The notes under the pieces: model-generated
What the model was told of the DNA's origin: nothing
The model's input: only the letters and a program-made list of their open reading frames with translations
Database searches by the model: none
In this document: piece after piece, positions 1 through 9,129 of the stretch
How the letters are laid out: every line of letters begins with the position of its first letter
Position numbering within the stretch: position 1 is the stretch's first letter
Position numbers and translations under genes: made by a program
Origin: Ruegeria discodermiae
GTDB lineage: Bacteria; Pseudomonadota; Alphaproteobacteria; Rhodobacterales; Rhodobacteraceae
Direction of reading: 5' to 3'
Length of the DNA stretch: 64,000 nucleotides
Assembly: GCF_030758345.1 (NCBI RefSeq)
Contig: NZ_JAVAMO010000022.1
Location: forward strand, 1 to 64,000

Positions 1-80
1 TTCGGCTTGCCATGGCTCTTTGGAAAGTAAGGCTGAAGCCGCGCCATCTGCTCGTCGGTCAGCCAAAATAGACTACTCAT
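1..80 (-). CDS. IS5-family transposase, N-terminal fragment (cut by window edge)
   Basis: Reading leftward from ATG at 78-80 gives 26 residues beginning MSSLFWLTDEQMARL and continuing PYFPKSHGKP, the usual opening of IS5-family (IS1182/ISL2-like) transposases with the LTDEQ..RL..Y.P pattern. The rest of the gene lies outside the window, so I cannot tell whether the element is intact. The sequence between it and about base 160 is probably the end of the element, but I cannot define a terminal repeat. Confidence 0.7.
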   Translation of the reverse strand, partial: MSSLFWLTDEQMARLQPYFPKSHGKP

Positions 81-86
81 GTTATA

Positions 87-103
87 CCCCTGAAACTCAG
101 GGG
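87..103. repeat. Short perfect inverted repeat upstream of IS5 transposase
   Basis: CCCCTGA and TCAGGGG form 7-base arms around AAC, just upstream of the transposase start. It could act in control of transposase translation. No function is shown. Confidence 0.4.
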
Positions 104-208
104 TTTGAATCACGCAGCCGAGATGACGGCAACCAAATTAATGGGTCCAGAACCTAGGTTACTCCAACTATGTTCGGTGCGAGCATCGGTCGAAAGATCA
201 TTTTAGAT

Positions 209-1018
209 CTACGCGCCTCGGACGGCAGTCGCTGCTATGGCAGGCATCGGAACGTGGTATTCCTCGCCGTCGAGAAAGTCCTTTAACTGGGTATCCCAAG
301 AGAAGTAGATTTCTTTCAGGACGTCTTCATTCTGCTTGTCGAGAATAACAGCCGCCCTTGCAGCGAAGTTTCGGAAATGTTTGGCGAACTGTCCTTTCGG
401 AGCTTTGAAGACGAGTGGAACTCGGGCACTTGAGAACTCCCTAAAACCAGCCGCTTCCAATTTCTCTCGCATGGTATCTTCCGAAGAAAGAGCGAATGGG
501 GGCGGTGACGCAGGGACGACGGACATGTCCGCAAGGCTCTGCATCGTGCCGAAGACGATCCGGAACAACGGTGACTGTGGCGGTCCAATCCAATGGCTGA
601 GTGCTACTCGCCCACCGGGTTTCAAAACACGCGCAATCTCGTTGAACATGGTTTCTGGGCTACCCAAATGCATTATCCCGAACGAGCAAATCACAGCATC
701 GAAATCAGCATCATTTTTCGGTATCGCCTCGGCATCGCCGGTAACAAAGCGTGCCGCGGGGAAAGCGCTTTGCGCCGCCTTGACCATCGACGCAGATATA
801 TCAATGCCCTCAGCGTCAGCGCCAAGCGCGATTGCAGCGCCCGCAGCCCTACCGGTGCCGCAGCAAAGGTCTAGAATACGTTTGCCAGGGGCCAATTCGG
901 CCATCGCCAGAAGCGTCGGAATCGCGCCGGTCGTGACCCGCCCTGTGAAGTCGTTATAGGCGGCAGCACGGGCGTCCCATCCCTCTTTTTCTGCAAACTT
1001 GAAGGCTTCGTGGGTCAT
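209..1018 (-). CDS. Class I SAM-dependent methyltransferase
   Basis: A 269-residue cytoplasmic methyltransferase of the UbiE/Methyltransf_11 type. Motif I is ILDLCCGTGRAAG near residue 45, an acidic ribose-binding residue follows in GIDIS, and the motif GDAEAIP..DADFDAVICSFGIMH is typical of the fold, as is VLKPGGRVALSHW. The start at 1016-1018 (MTHEAFKFAEKEG) fits the family. An upstream ATG at 1147 would add 43 residues that do not look like protein and would run into the divergent gene's start. The substrate cannot be told from the sequence. It faces away from the GlxA-type regulator gene across about 116 bases, so that regulator may control it. Confidence 0.85.
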   Translation of the reverse strand: MTHEAFKFAEKEGWDARAAAYNDFTGRVTTGAIPTLLAMAELAPGKRILDLCCGTGRAAGAAIALGADAEGIDISASMVKAAQSAFPAARFVTGDAEAIPKNDADFDAVICSFGIMHLGSPETMFNEIARVLKPGGRVALSHWIGPPQSPLFRIVFGTMQSLADMSVVPASPPPFALSSEDTMREKLEAAGFREFSSARVPLVFKAPKGQFAKHFRNFAARAAVILDKQNEDVLKEIYFSWDTQLKDFLDGEEYHVPMPAIAATAVRGA

Positions 1019-1117
1019 GATTTTCCTCGCGTGCTTTTGTAGTCTGCTCCAAACTGGCGGACAAAAAACGCATGCGTCAGGGTCGAACTGGCCACAAGAG
1101 GGCCAATTCGGCCATCG
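888..1117. repeat. 18-base direct repeat, copies at 888-905 and 1100-1117
   Basis: The sequence GGGCCAATTCGGCCATCG occurs inside the methyltransferase gene at 888-905 and again in front of the regulator gene at 1100-1117, in the same orientation. It is probably a small local copy event. Its meaning is unclear. Confidence 0.5.
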
Positions 1118-1134
1118 GATTCGGATGGGAGAGT

Positions 1135-2178
1135 ATGAAAATGACAACCAGGGATTTCATCGCTGAACCTCTGCGGATCGACATCCTAGCGGCCGAGAGT
1201 TGCCGGGGCGCCATTCTCTACGGCATTTATGATTTGCTGACGTCGGTAGGGTCGGCGTGGTCCTACCTAACCGAGGGCGCGCCCACCCCGCCTATGACAC
1301 GAGTTAGGATCGTCGCCAGAGCCAATGAGCCATTCCGTTGCATAAGCCGCGTCCCAGTGACACCTGACGCGACGCTTGAAGAAGCAGACGACGCAGAGAT
1401 CATCTGCCTGCCAAACTTCAGGATTGGCATGATGACCCCGCCGAAGGAGGTTTTGGGGCCGGAGATCGACTGGATCGTCGAGCGACACTCGGCAGGGGCG
1501 CGCCTGGCAACGGCATGCTCTGGCTCGGCGCTCTTGGCGGATGCCGGGCTCCTCGACGGTCAAGAGGCAACGGCGCATTGGTCCATGGCTGAGGTTTTTG
1601 AGAAGCGTTATCCGCGCGTGGCTTTCTGTCCGGACCGCACGCTTACCTTTGCAGGAGAGGGAGACTGCATCGTGATGTCAGGAGGTATGGCATCCTGGCA
1701 GGACCTCGCGCTCTACCTGATTGCGCGTTACATCGGATCGGAGCACGCAGCGAAATCAGCGCGGTTCTATTGTGTCGATCCGAAACCCGACGGCCAAAGA
1801 CACTACGCAGCTCCCAAGAGAAGGTTGCAGAGCGATGACGCGGTCATTCAGGAATGCCAGACGTGGCTCGCCGATGCTTATGGAAAGCGTGACGCAGTAG
1901 CGCGGATGATCTCTCGCTCTGGCCTCCCGCGACGTACGTTCGACCGACGCTTCCGTGCGGCAACGGGCTACAGCCCCAAAGACTATGTGCAGTCGCTGAG
2001 GGTCGAAGAGGCCAAGCAATTTTTGGAGATAGATGACCACAGTGTCGAAGCTGTCTCCGAGGCCGTCGGGTATTCAGATCCCCGAGCGTTCCGGCGCCTG
2101 TTCAAAAAGATGACTGGTCTCAGCCCTGCTGAGTATCGACGACGATTTTCCAGCAGAGGCTTTCTTTCGGCTCGCTGA
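1135..2178 (+). CDS. GlxA-family transcriptional regulator (DJ-1/PfpI-like domain + AraC HTH)
   Basis: A 347-residue regulator. The N-terminal half is a DJ-1/PfpI-like domain with the nucleophile-elbow-like segment ATACSGSALLADAG, and the C-terminal 100 residues are an AraC/XylS double helix-turn-helix (SRSGLPRRTFDRRFRAATG, then VSEAVGYSDPRAFRRLFKKMTGLSP). I chose ATG 1135 because GGGAG lies just upstream; ATG 1072 lacks a ribosome site. Members of this family, such as GlxA and CdhR, often control catabolism of nitrogen compounds, but the inducer here is unknown. The gene is divergent from the methyltransferase. Its 3' end is duplicated at 18063-18250. Confidence 0.88.
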   Translation: MKMTTRDFIAEPLRIDILAAESCRGAILYGIYDLLTSVGSAWSYLTEGAPTPPMTRVRIVARANEPFRCISRVPVTPDATLEEADDAEIICLPNFRIGMMTPPKEVLGPEIDWIVERHSAGARLATACSGSALLADAGLLDGQEATAHWSMAEVFEKRYPRVAFCPDRTLTFAGEGDCIVMSGGMASWQDLALYLIARYIGSEHAAKSARFYCVDPKPDGQRHYAAPKRRLQSDDAVIQECQTWLADAYGKRDAVARMISRSGLPRRTFDRRFRAATGYSPKDYVQSLRVEEAKQFLEIDDHSVEAVSEAVGYSDPRAFRRLFKKMTGLSPAEYRRRFSSRGFLSAR

Positions 2179-2280
2179 GGCGTCTTTGGCAACGTCAGCT
2201 AGGGGCTCATAGCAGTCATCTCACGGTTTCGGTCAGGTTCACCAGCGCGCCGGACGTGTTCAACGGCGGCAGTGCGGACA
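2093..2280 (+). repeat. 188-base repeat, copy 1 (3' end of GlxA-type regulator plus downstream)
   Basis: This segment covers the last 86 bases of the regulator gene and 102 bases beyond it. It matches 18063-18250 without gaps and with 18 mismatches by hand count (about 90% identity). The match ends at AGTGCGGACA in both copies. Confidence 0.9.
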
Positions 2281-2439
2281 AACCCGCCTTTTGCTCACGC
2301 GGCTATTGCTGATGCAGCATCCGATCCCAGGTGCGGCACGTTAGTGATTGCGATTCAGCGCAAGTCAGCAGTAATTGGACAGCGGGAAGATTGCCTGTCA
2401 CCCAATCGGTGAACAATAATGAGCACCCCTGCCAATCAA

Positions 2440-3429
2440 TCAAAAGCCGCTTATGCGCTCAATTAGCCAGTACATCGACACTGAACCGATGCCATAGCCG
2501 GCAATCACTGTCGTACTCTGGCTGATCGAGCGTACCATCAGCCGCCAGATCACAAGCAACAGAACCAATGCACCAACAAAACTCAATTGCCCGGCTTCAA
2601 CGCCAAGGTTAAATGCAAGCAAGGCCGCTGGAATATCGTTCGCGGGCAGACCAATGTCAGCCAAGGCTCCTGCGAAGCCAAGACCATGCAATAGCCCAAA
2701 TCCAAAACATACGATCCAGGGCTTTTGTTTTGAAAGCCTGAACCCTTCTTCTTCACCCTTCACAATCTCCGTGGCTAGAAAAACGATGGACAGCGCGATG
2801 ACAGCTTCGACCGGCGGGCCGGGAACAGTCAAGACACCAAACGTCGCCAGCGCCAAAGTGATGGAGTGTGCGAATGTGAAGGCCGTTACAGCGCCGACCA
2901 GTCTCCAGGGTTCACAGACTAGAATGAAAAGCGCAAAAACGAACAGAAGGTGATCCCAGCCTTCCAGTATGTGCTCAAAACCCAATAGGGCATAAGTGGC
3001 GAAAACTGACCATGTCGTCTGCTGTGAAGGTATGGTCTGGATGGCGGTCTCAGGCGTGAAGCGCAGTGTGGTTGGCTCAGTTTCAAAAGGGTGTAGACGG
3101 ACCAAAACGTCGTTCTTTTGAGCCTCCAGGCCGTCAATTGTGATCGGCCGCCCCGCGATATCCGCGTGGCACTCGACGATCCAAGATGAAACCCATGTTC
3201 GACCGTCTGACCTTGGAGAAGGCCCGCGAATCGGCGTACACTCTTTTGGCAACACCGCGTTAATCGCCATAGGCTGGCCATTCACATCAGGCTTCCGCCA
3301 GTGGACGCTCCAGGTATCAGAAGAGATTTGACGTATCTCCAGATATCCGGGATCAAGTGCGTGAGCATTGGCCTTGGCTGCGGGCCAAGCACACAGCGGG
3401 AAAACCAAAAAGCAGATCAGCCATCTCAT
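2440..3429 (-). CDS. HupE/UreJ-family membrane protein
   Basis: A 329-residue protein with a signal peptide, a periplasmic domain of about 120 residues opening with HALDPGYLEI, and a C-terminal multi-spanning domain. The latter carries the HupE/UreJ_2 signature HILEGWDHLLFVFALF and a conserved LLHGLGFAGAL. HupE and UreJ proteins are proposed nickel or cobalt permeases, but the long form with a periplasmic domain has no proven substrate. Its ATG overlaps the stop of the PPIase gene by four bases (ATGA), so the two are translationally coupled. It is the last gene of the leftward group that begins with DUF3604. Confidence 0.85.
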   Translation of the reverse strand: MRWLICFLVFPLCAWPAAKANAHALDPGYLEIRQISSDTWSVHWRKPDVNGQPMAINAVLPKECTPIRGPSPRSDGRTWVSSWIVECHADIAGRPITIDGLEAQKNDVLVRLHPFETEPTTLRFTPETAIQTIPSQQTTWSVFATYALLGFEHILEGWDHLLFVFALFILVCEPWRLVGAVTAFTFAHSITLALATFGVLTVPGPPVEAVIALSIVFLATEIVKGEEEGFRLSKQKPWIVCFGFGLLHGLGFAGALADIGLPANDIPAALLAFNLGVEAGQLSFVGALVLLLVIWRLMVRSISQSTTVIAGYGIGSVSMYWLIERISGF

Positions 3430-4256
3430 TCGGCTGAACCTGAGAGATCGGGGCTAACGATCTCGTAGTTTTGGACCAAGCTATCGTATTGTGCGTGTGC
3501 CAGATCTTCGCTGGCGGCGCGTCGCCAATCGCGCAAGACATCACTGTGAATTTCGGACAAGGCCGGTGTACGGCTAGGCTCAAAGGCGCGCACTTGAACA
3601 AGATGCACACCGTAACCGGATTGGACCGGTCCTCCCCAAGGACCTGTTTCAACCTCTAAGAGGCCTTCTGAAAAGCCAGGGCCAAAGACCGAGTCGATTA
3701 CTCTGGTCACGGTCAACGGCATTGAAGCAGGTAGAAATGTTGAAGCGTCCGAATCGGTAACCTCTTGCCCTGCCTTCAATGCGGCCAGTGATGCCTCTAT
3801 TTGTGCCTCGCTGGGGTCTTCACCCAGAAAGATCTGGGTAAACGCCACCCTGTCAGGCGTTGCGTACCGTGCGGGGTTTTGATTGAGAAACGCCTCTAGC
3901 TCTTCTTCCTCCGGAACCACTGACGTGGCTATTGCTTCGGTCAGAAAGTCCATTTTCTGGCTCAGTCGAGACCTAATCACGGAATCTCCGCGATCCAGGC
4001 CAAGTTTTCTTGCTTCTCTGACCAGAACCTCTTCACGAATTGACGCATTGACCAAGGCTTCTAGCTCAGCATCGTTCGGTCGACGTTTCCACCTGGCTTC
4101 AAACTGGTCTGCCAAACGCGCGACATCGTCTTCGTCTATCGTGATGATTGCCAGACTTTCGACCGTCTCGGTCTCAGGTGCAACAATATGGAACCAAATG
4201 AAAATAGCCACCCCAATCAAAAAGAAATGGAACAGAGGTTCTTTCAGAATTCTCAT
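3426..4256 (-). CDS. Membrane-anchored peptidylprolyl isomerase (parvulin/PpiC type)
   Basis: A 276-residue protein with one N-terminal membrane anchor (FHFFLIGVAIFIWFHI), a helical SurA-like region with an RPNDAELEALVNASIREEVL pattern, and a C-terminal parvulin-like domain ending WGGPVQSGYGVHLVQV, which is typical of PpiC proteins. It probably acts on the periplasmic face as a folding helper. GGAG precedes ATG 4256. It lies 143 bases after DUF3604 and overlaps HupE by four bases. DUF3604, PpiC and HupE genes recur together in marine bacteria, which hints that the isomerase matures one of the partner proteins (inference). Confidence 0.85.
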   Translation of the reverse strand: MRILKEPLFHFFLIGVAIFIWFHIVAPETETVESLAIITIDEDDVARLADQFEARWKRRPNDAELEALVNASIREEVLVREARKLGLDRGDSVIRSRLSQKMDFLTEAIATSVVPEEEELEAFLNQNPARYATPDRVAFTQIFLGEDPSEAQIEASLAALKAGQEVTDSDASTFLPASMPLTVTRVIDSVFGPGFSEGLLEVETGPWGGPVQSGYGVHLVQVRAFEPSRTPALSEIHSDVLRDWRRAASEDLAHAQYDSLVQNYEIVSPDLSGSAE

Positions 4257-4399
4257 GAGCGCTCCTGCAAAACCTGAGCTTGAGATCTCATTTCAGTTGT
4301 TTTTTGCAAAGGGTCCCGGACCACGCAAACCTCATGCGCATGGTGACTGCCCCGAGTTGAGCTCACCGTCTCGCTGTCTAAGTCCATGCCTAAATCATG

Positions 4400-6322
4400 T
4401 TACTCCGCGGGGGTGTACCAAATCGGGGAGGAATACGCACGCTCCTGATGCGTCAGAACAGCATCTTGGGGCAACTCTGCACCGAGCCTCAGCTTGTCAT
4501 AGAGGACCCAACGCGGAGTTGGGATTTCGATTGCCCGAACGTAGTAGAACGCCCTTGCGTTGGGGTCGAAATCCGGATCGGACCAAACCTTCACCAACTC
4601 GGCCGTGCCGATTGTGTTGGTCCAGCTGGCCGTCTCCAGGTCTACTGTGTTTCCTACAGCTGGAAGCTTGCCATTTTCGTCAACCACGCGGTCATCTGAC
4701 CATGCGACATCGTAAACTTTTTCTTGCAAGCTACCGTCCGGGTCGAGCCATCCCTTTACAACCTGAACGCGGTCCAGATTTGCACCAACCGGGTCGCGCA
4801 GGGCAGCTATCAGGAAGGACGGTGCCCCATCACCTTCGCGAGGGCGCAAATCCGACCCCATGGGAACACCTTTGGTATAGCCAACATCTGCAAGGAACCG
4901 GGTCTCTACGTCAGCATCGCTAAAGTCCCATCCGCCAAAGAATCTCAACCCGATCCGAGGTCCGGTTGTTGCGTAGGTTTCGCGCCGCTTGAACGCATCG
5001 AAGATCGCCGCGCGTGTGTTCTCGGTCGCCCAGACAGCTGTGTACCCGGACGCGACCAACAGATCACCGGGTATTTCACCAAGATCGTTGGCGATGAATG
5101 GGTGCTTGATACGAGAGGCCGATGGCTCAACGCTGACCGACTTGCCAAAGAAGTTGTCCTCTTCAGCCGTTGCCAACGATGTGTGGCTGTCGGTAGCGCC
5201 ACCCATGCCGAACTTGTATGGGTTCACGCCGAACCTTTCTTCCAGCATCAAACCGCGCTTCAGCGCTTCTCGGGCATATTCTCCGGCCAACATGCCCTCT
5301 ATCTTAAGCTCAGTGATATCGAGATTGCCGACGTCCCAGTTTTCATAGTCTGCAAACTCATCATCCGGGCTTAGGAATGGGTGCGCTTCGCCGTCACCCT
5401 TAATCTGCGTGACCTCATAGTGCGGCTCCCATTTCGCACGAGCAGCCACGTATTCTTCGTCCACCTTTCCGCCGTGATATGTGTCTTCGGTCGGAAACAT
5501 CCATCCATTTGACAAGTTTCCATTATGGGCAAATGCGACAGCACGACCGCCGGTTTTTTCTTGGTACTCTTCAAGCCAAGCATAGAGCGATTTTGGGTCT
5601 GTGTCGCCGTAAGGCGGCTGCGTGACTGGGGGGACCATCTGAAGCGCTCTGATCGGCCCGTCCCGCAACATAACGTTCCGGTGAAGGTTGAATCCCTTCG
5701 GGACAGAGGTCCACTCGAACCCGATAAAGGCCGTAAAGTTCCCAGGGTCGTTGTGCCGCTCGGCCGCGAGCACAATGTGTTCCCAGGTAAACGCAAAGGC
5801 GTCCGCACCAGGGCTGTAGGACTCAAGCAGGACTTCCGGCAATGTCATCTGAGAGAAATTTGTAATGATATCAAAAGCGGTCTTCCCAGCTTCTTCACCT
5901 CCGGCTTTATACCCTTCGTACCACTCCAGACCTTTTGGGTCGGAAATAACACCCGGCTTGCCGGCTTGCAGATCCGGAGCGAACCCCATCAGATCAGTGT
6001 GATCCGTCAAGACCATCCAGTCCAATGGCCGCCCCAATCTGACGGGTTGGCCCGTCGACGAGATGACCTGCTCACCCTTTGCAAAACGCCATGCATCGTC
6101 TGGCAGCAACGTGTTTCCAAATGCGCCCGCGTCCAGAGAAAGCCCCGTGTGAAGATGGGTATCACCCCATAAGGGCCGCTCTGGAAAACTGCGTTGTGCA
6201 TATGGGGAGTAGGGTTGTTCCACGAACAACCCTTGAGCTGCCTCTTCGCTTGGCACGGCGTCTGAAAAAGCAGAAGTTGGCGCAATTACAAGCGAAAAAA
6301 CAACGGCGGAAACCCGGTACAT
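4400..6322 (-). CDS. DUF3604 domain protein, secreted, PHP-like metal site
   Basis: A 640-residue exported protein with a signal peptide ending near TSAFSDA and a DUF3604 domain over nearly the full length. Metal-site-like motifs are visible: [23 protein letters not shown] and GATDSHTS, which resemble PHP-type phosphoesterases. The reaction is unknown. The start is set at 6322 because GGGAG precedes it and a signal peptide follows directly; an ATG 36 bases upstream would put 12 odd residues before it. First gene of the group with the PPIase and HupE-like genes. Confidence 0.85.
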   Translation of the reverse strand: MYRVSAVVFSLVIAPTSAFSDAVPSEEAAQGLFVEQPYSPYAQRSFPERPLWGDTHLHTGLSLDAGAFGNTLLPDDAWRFAKGEQVISSTGQPVRLGRPLDWMVLTDHTDLMGFAPDLQAGKPGVISDPKGLEWYEGYKAGGEEAGKTAFDIITNFSQMTLPEVLLESYSPGADAFAFTWEHIVLAAERHNDPGNFTAFIGFEWTSVPKGFNLHRNVMLRDGPIRALQMVPPVTQPPYGDTDPKSLYAWLEEYQEKTGGRAVAFAHNGNLSNGWMFPTEDTYHGGKVDEEYVAARAKWEPHYEVTQIKGDGEAHPFLSPDDEFADYENWDVGNLDITELKIEGMLAGEYAREALKRGLMLEERFGVNPYKFGMGGATDSHTSLATAEEDNFFGKSVSVEPSASRIKHPFIANDLGEIPGDLLVASGYTAVWATENTRAAIFDAFKRRETYATTGPRIGLRFFGGWDFSDADVETRFLADVGYTKGVPMGSDLRPREGDGAPSFLIAALRDPVGANLDRVQVVKGWLDPDGSLQEKVYDVAWSDDRVVDENGKLPAVGNTVDLETASWTNTIGTAELVKVWSDPDFDPNARAFYYVRAIEIPTPRWVLYDKLRLGAELPQDAVLTHQERAYSSPIWYTPAE

Positions 6323-6603
6323 ATTGAACTCCCAAATCAACAAAACGGTTCGATACAAGGCTCTTGGCGGCCCGCTAATATTCGATTTTGTTTATATCAT
6401 AAGGTGTCGATTTCTGAAAATATTTCTCCCTGGCGATGTTCTTTACGCCATCATGGGTCGTATTGGTGTGCCAACACGAGCTTTTCGCCGGCCACCGCCA
6501 AACCTCATTGCGGTCATAAGCGATGACTGAGCGTATTGGCGAAGGTTCCAAAACCAAGCCCCAACAATCGGGACGTACCGTGGCAAGTCATGTCCCAACC
6601 GAC

Positions 6604-7674
6604 TTACTCGGATGCAGCATTTTCCTGCAGAACCATGTTTAGGAAAAACTGCGTTGCGGGGTCCGTTTCTTCGAGTGCTACCAAAGCTTCAAACTTTTGG
6701 TGCAGCGCAGTTTCGCCCCAATTTCGGGTTGCAACAGCAATTTGCAGGGTCAATTCTGGATCACTATCCAGAACATTCGCAAAAACCAGTATGATCTCAT
6801 CCTGGAACTGTTTTTGTGACGATCCAGCATCGGACAATGCCCTAACCAGAGCATCCTTGTCCTCCCGCGTCTTCCTGCGGTCCTTGAGCGCGAGACCAAT
6901 TGCGTTGATCGCATGTAGCCTGTCCGCCTCTATGCCGGCGAGCGCCCACTCATGGGAATGCAAGCCACCGGATCTCAAGGATTTGGCAAAGCGCGAGCGG
7001 ACAATCGAACGTGCCTGTGGATCAGTTTGTAGTCCCAATAGTCGAATAGCAACGGGCCAGTAGGCAAAGCGGTTCAAGTCATTCAACTCTTCCATAATCT
7101 GGCTGGTTGAAACCCTGCCGCCAATCGGGCGCAAATATGCATAATTTGCCCGCCCGATTTCCACCATGGCCATGTCATGCAGAGCTTGATCCCGGTGCCA
7201 CAAATAGTCAGAAAAGAACGAAACGCGTGCAGCGTTGTCAGTTTCTCCCAAACGCCAAAGCCCACTATTGGCTTGAAGTTGTTCAATAAACTCGCTTCTT
7301 TCTGGATTCATCACAAAGATGCGCCGCCAAGCCCGCGAAAAATTGCGCCCAGCCTTGTCGTTGATTTCTGGTCCATATATCAGCAGAACCATTGTCGTTG
7401 GATCAGCCCGGAAGGCCCGTCGAGTAACACTGTCTATTAGAAATGGAATATTGGGTGCTTTACTAAGCTTTTCGTCGCTCCCCCTAAAGATGCGTCGAGT
7501 CGAATACTCGAACGGATTTTCTGGTGCTGGACCCGCAAATACAACGACTTCTGCGGCTAATATTTGATCAGAAATGGATGCCTCTGGCAGTTCAACACAA
7601 ACCACGCAAGCATGCAAAGCAGGCGGTGCCGCAAGCCCGAGTATGCATATGACAGCTGCAATAATCCTTCGCAT
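6604..7674 (-). CDS. Hypothetical exported protein with N-terminal Cys-x-x-Cys
   Basis: A 356-residue protein with a signal peptide (MRRIIAAVICILGLAAP) and a mature N-terminus carrying ACVVCVEL, a CxxC pair that could be a disulfide or metal site. The C-terminal two thirds are helical and irregularly repetitive (Q..L...NRFAYWPVAIRLLGL, ALVRALSDAG), reminiscent of HEAT-like folds. I do not recognise a family. It lies upstream of DUF3604 on the same strand, but a 281-base gap with its own promoter space makes it uncertain whether they form one operon. Confidence 0.7.
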   Translation of the reverse strand: MRRIIAAVICILGLAAPPALHACVVCVELPEASISDQILAAEVVVFAGPAPENPFEYSTRRIFRGSDEKLSKAPNIPFLIDSVTRRAFRADPTTMVLLIYGPEINDKAGRNFSRAWRRIFVMNPERSEFIEQLQANSGLWRLGETDNAARVSFFSDYLWHRDQALHDMAMVEIGRANYAYLRPIGGRVSTSQIMEELNDLNRFAYWPVAIRLLGLQTDPQARSIVRSRFAKSLRSGGLHSHEWALAGIEADRLHAINAIGLALKDRRKTREDKDALVRALSDAGSSQKQFQDEIILVFANVLDSDPELTLQIAVATRNWGETALHQKFEALVALEETDPATQFFLNMVLQENAASE

Positions 7675-7829
7675 CGATGGCTCACAGACCTAAAATTCAA
7701 TTCGCAAGCGTTACTGGTGCCTTGAAAGTACCAAAATACAATGCTTTGTGAAACGGCGTTGATACGTGAAGGTCTCTCTTTGACCCTGAGGCCTTGAGAA
7801 ACAGCCTGAAAATGAGAAGAACACTCGAT

Positions 7830-8955
7830 GGACAAGCTACTGGTTGGCCCGATTTGATTGGGCCGGTTTGATTATTAGTGCATAACTGGTCTCTGGTCCA
7901 TCGGAACAATGGTTTCTGGTGCCGGCGGACGGTAACCCAATGCGCTGTGTGGTCTCTTGGTGTTGTAGTGCTTCCTCCAGATTTCAATGATGATTTGTGC
8001 ATCTCCTAATGAGTAGAAGATTTCTCGGTTCAGAAGCTCGTCTCTGAACCGCGCATTGAAACTCCCGTCATAGCCATTCTCCCAAGGGCTACCTGGCTCG
8101 ATGAATGCTGTCTTGGCCCCGACGACTCCTATCCAGTCTCGAACCGCTTGGGCAACGAACTCCGGCCCATTGTCGCTACGCAAATGTGCCGGTGGCCCTC
8201 TCAGGATGAAGAGATCGGTCAGGGCGTCGATCACGTCGGTCGAGTTCAGCTTGCGCTTCACCCGGATCGCCAGGCATTCCCGGCTGAACTCATCGAGAAT
8301 ATTCAACGTACGGAATGATGAGACCTTGCCCGCCATTGGTCCGAGGACAATGGTCGAGTGCCGTCATCGGTTCGGCAATGCACGAAGTCATGTGGTTGCG
8401 GTGTTCAGGCCTCAGACGGATGCACGATCCGTCGTTCAGCCAGAGCCGCTCTTCTTCCACTGCTTGCGCGGCACCTTCAATCCCTCCCGTCTCCATAGCC
8501 GTTCTACACGACCGACACTTACCTGCCAGCCGGCATCTCTCAGCAGAACAGCAACGCGACGGTAACCGTAGCTGCTGTATTGCCGCGCCAGTGCGATCTT
8601 GTCCGCTACAAGACGGTCTTCGTCTTCCCGTGCACGTGGCTGATACCGTTGTGTCGAGCGATGCTGCCACAGTGCCAGGCAGATCCGGCGTTCCGCAGAC
8701 GCTCATTCTCCTTCTGCAAACGCTTGTGTTCCTTTAGTTGATCGGTTCCCATCCCACCATATTGCTTGCGCCACCGGTAATAGGTTTGTTCCGTTATGCG
8801 AACCTCGCGGATCGCATCATTCCCAGGCCGACAAGCACATCAACTTGCCGCAACTTCTGGACTATTTCCTCTGGCTTGCGTCTCTTGTTCGACATTCTCG
8901 GTCCTCCGTTCCTCAAACATAACGGTGGTCCAAATCAAATGGGGCAGTCCAATCG
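7830..8955 (-). mobile_element. IS3-family (IS407-like) insertion sequence, degenerate
   Basis: The leftward reading shows OrfA from ATG 8893-8895 (SNKRRKPEEIVQKLRQVDVL, then EQTYYRWRKQYGGMGTDQL) and OrfB in pieces, ending at 7875 with DNGPEFVAQAVRDW and RPHSALGYRPPAPE. OrfA has lost residues around VGLG..DAIR. OrfB changes frame near 8440 and again near 8390. In the final DDE block the sequence reads ENGYDGSFN where the family has ENGYIESFN, so the catalytic glutamate is replaced by glycine. The element cannot encode an active transposase. Outer limits are approximate; I could not pair the ends convincingly. Confidence 0.85.
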
Positions 8956-9129
8956 AGCCCCAGCTAAATTCAAAAATACGCACTCTAACATCAGGCTTTT
9001 CCCACAAAATGCCAAGCCGGAGGTGGCAATTCTCGCGCATCGTGGAACGAGTTGAGGACGACAAAAAAATGAGCATTGCATAGTCAGGGTCCGCTTTCGC
9101 AATATAGGGTCTGAAACGAGGGTATATTA

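Noticed and set aside
336-959. Long plus-strand frame over the methyltransferase gene
   Set aside because: It is antisense to a clear methyltransferase, with no family motif or ribosome site.
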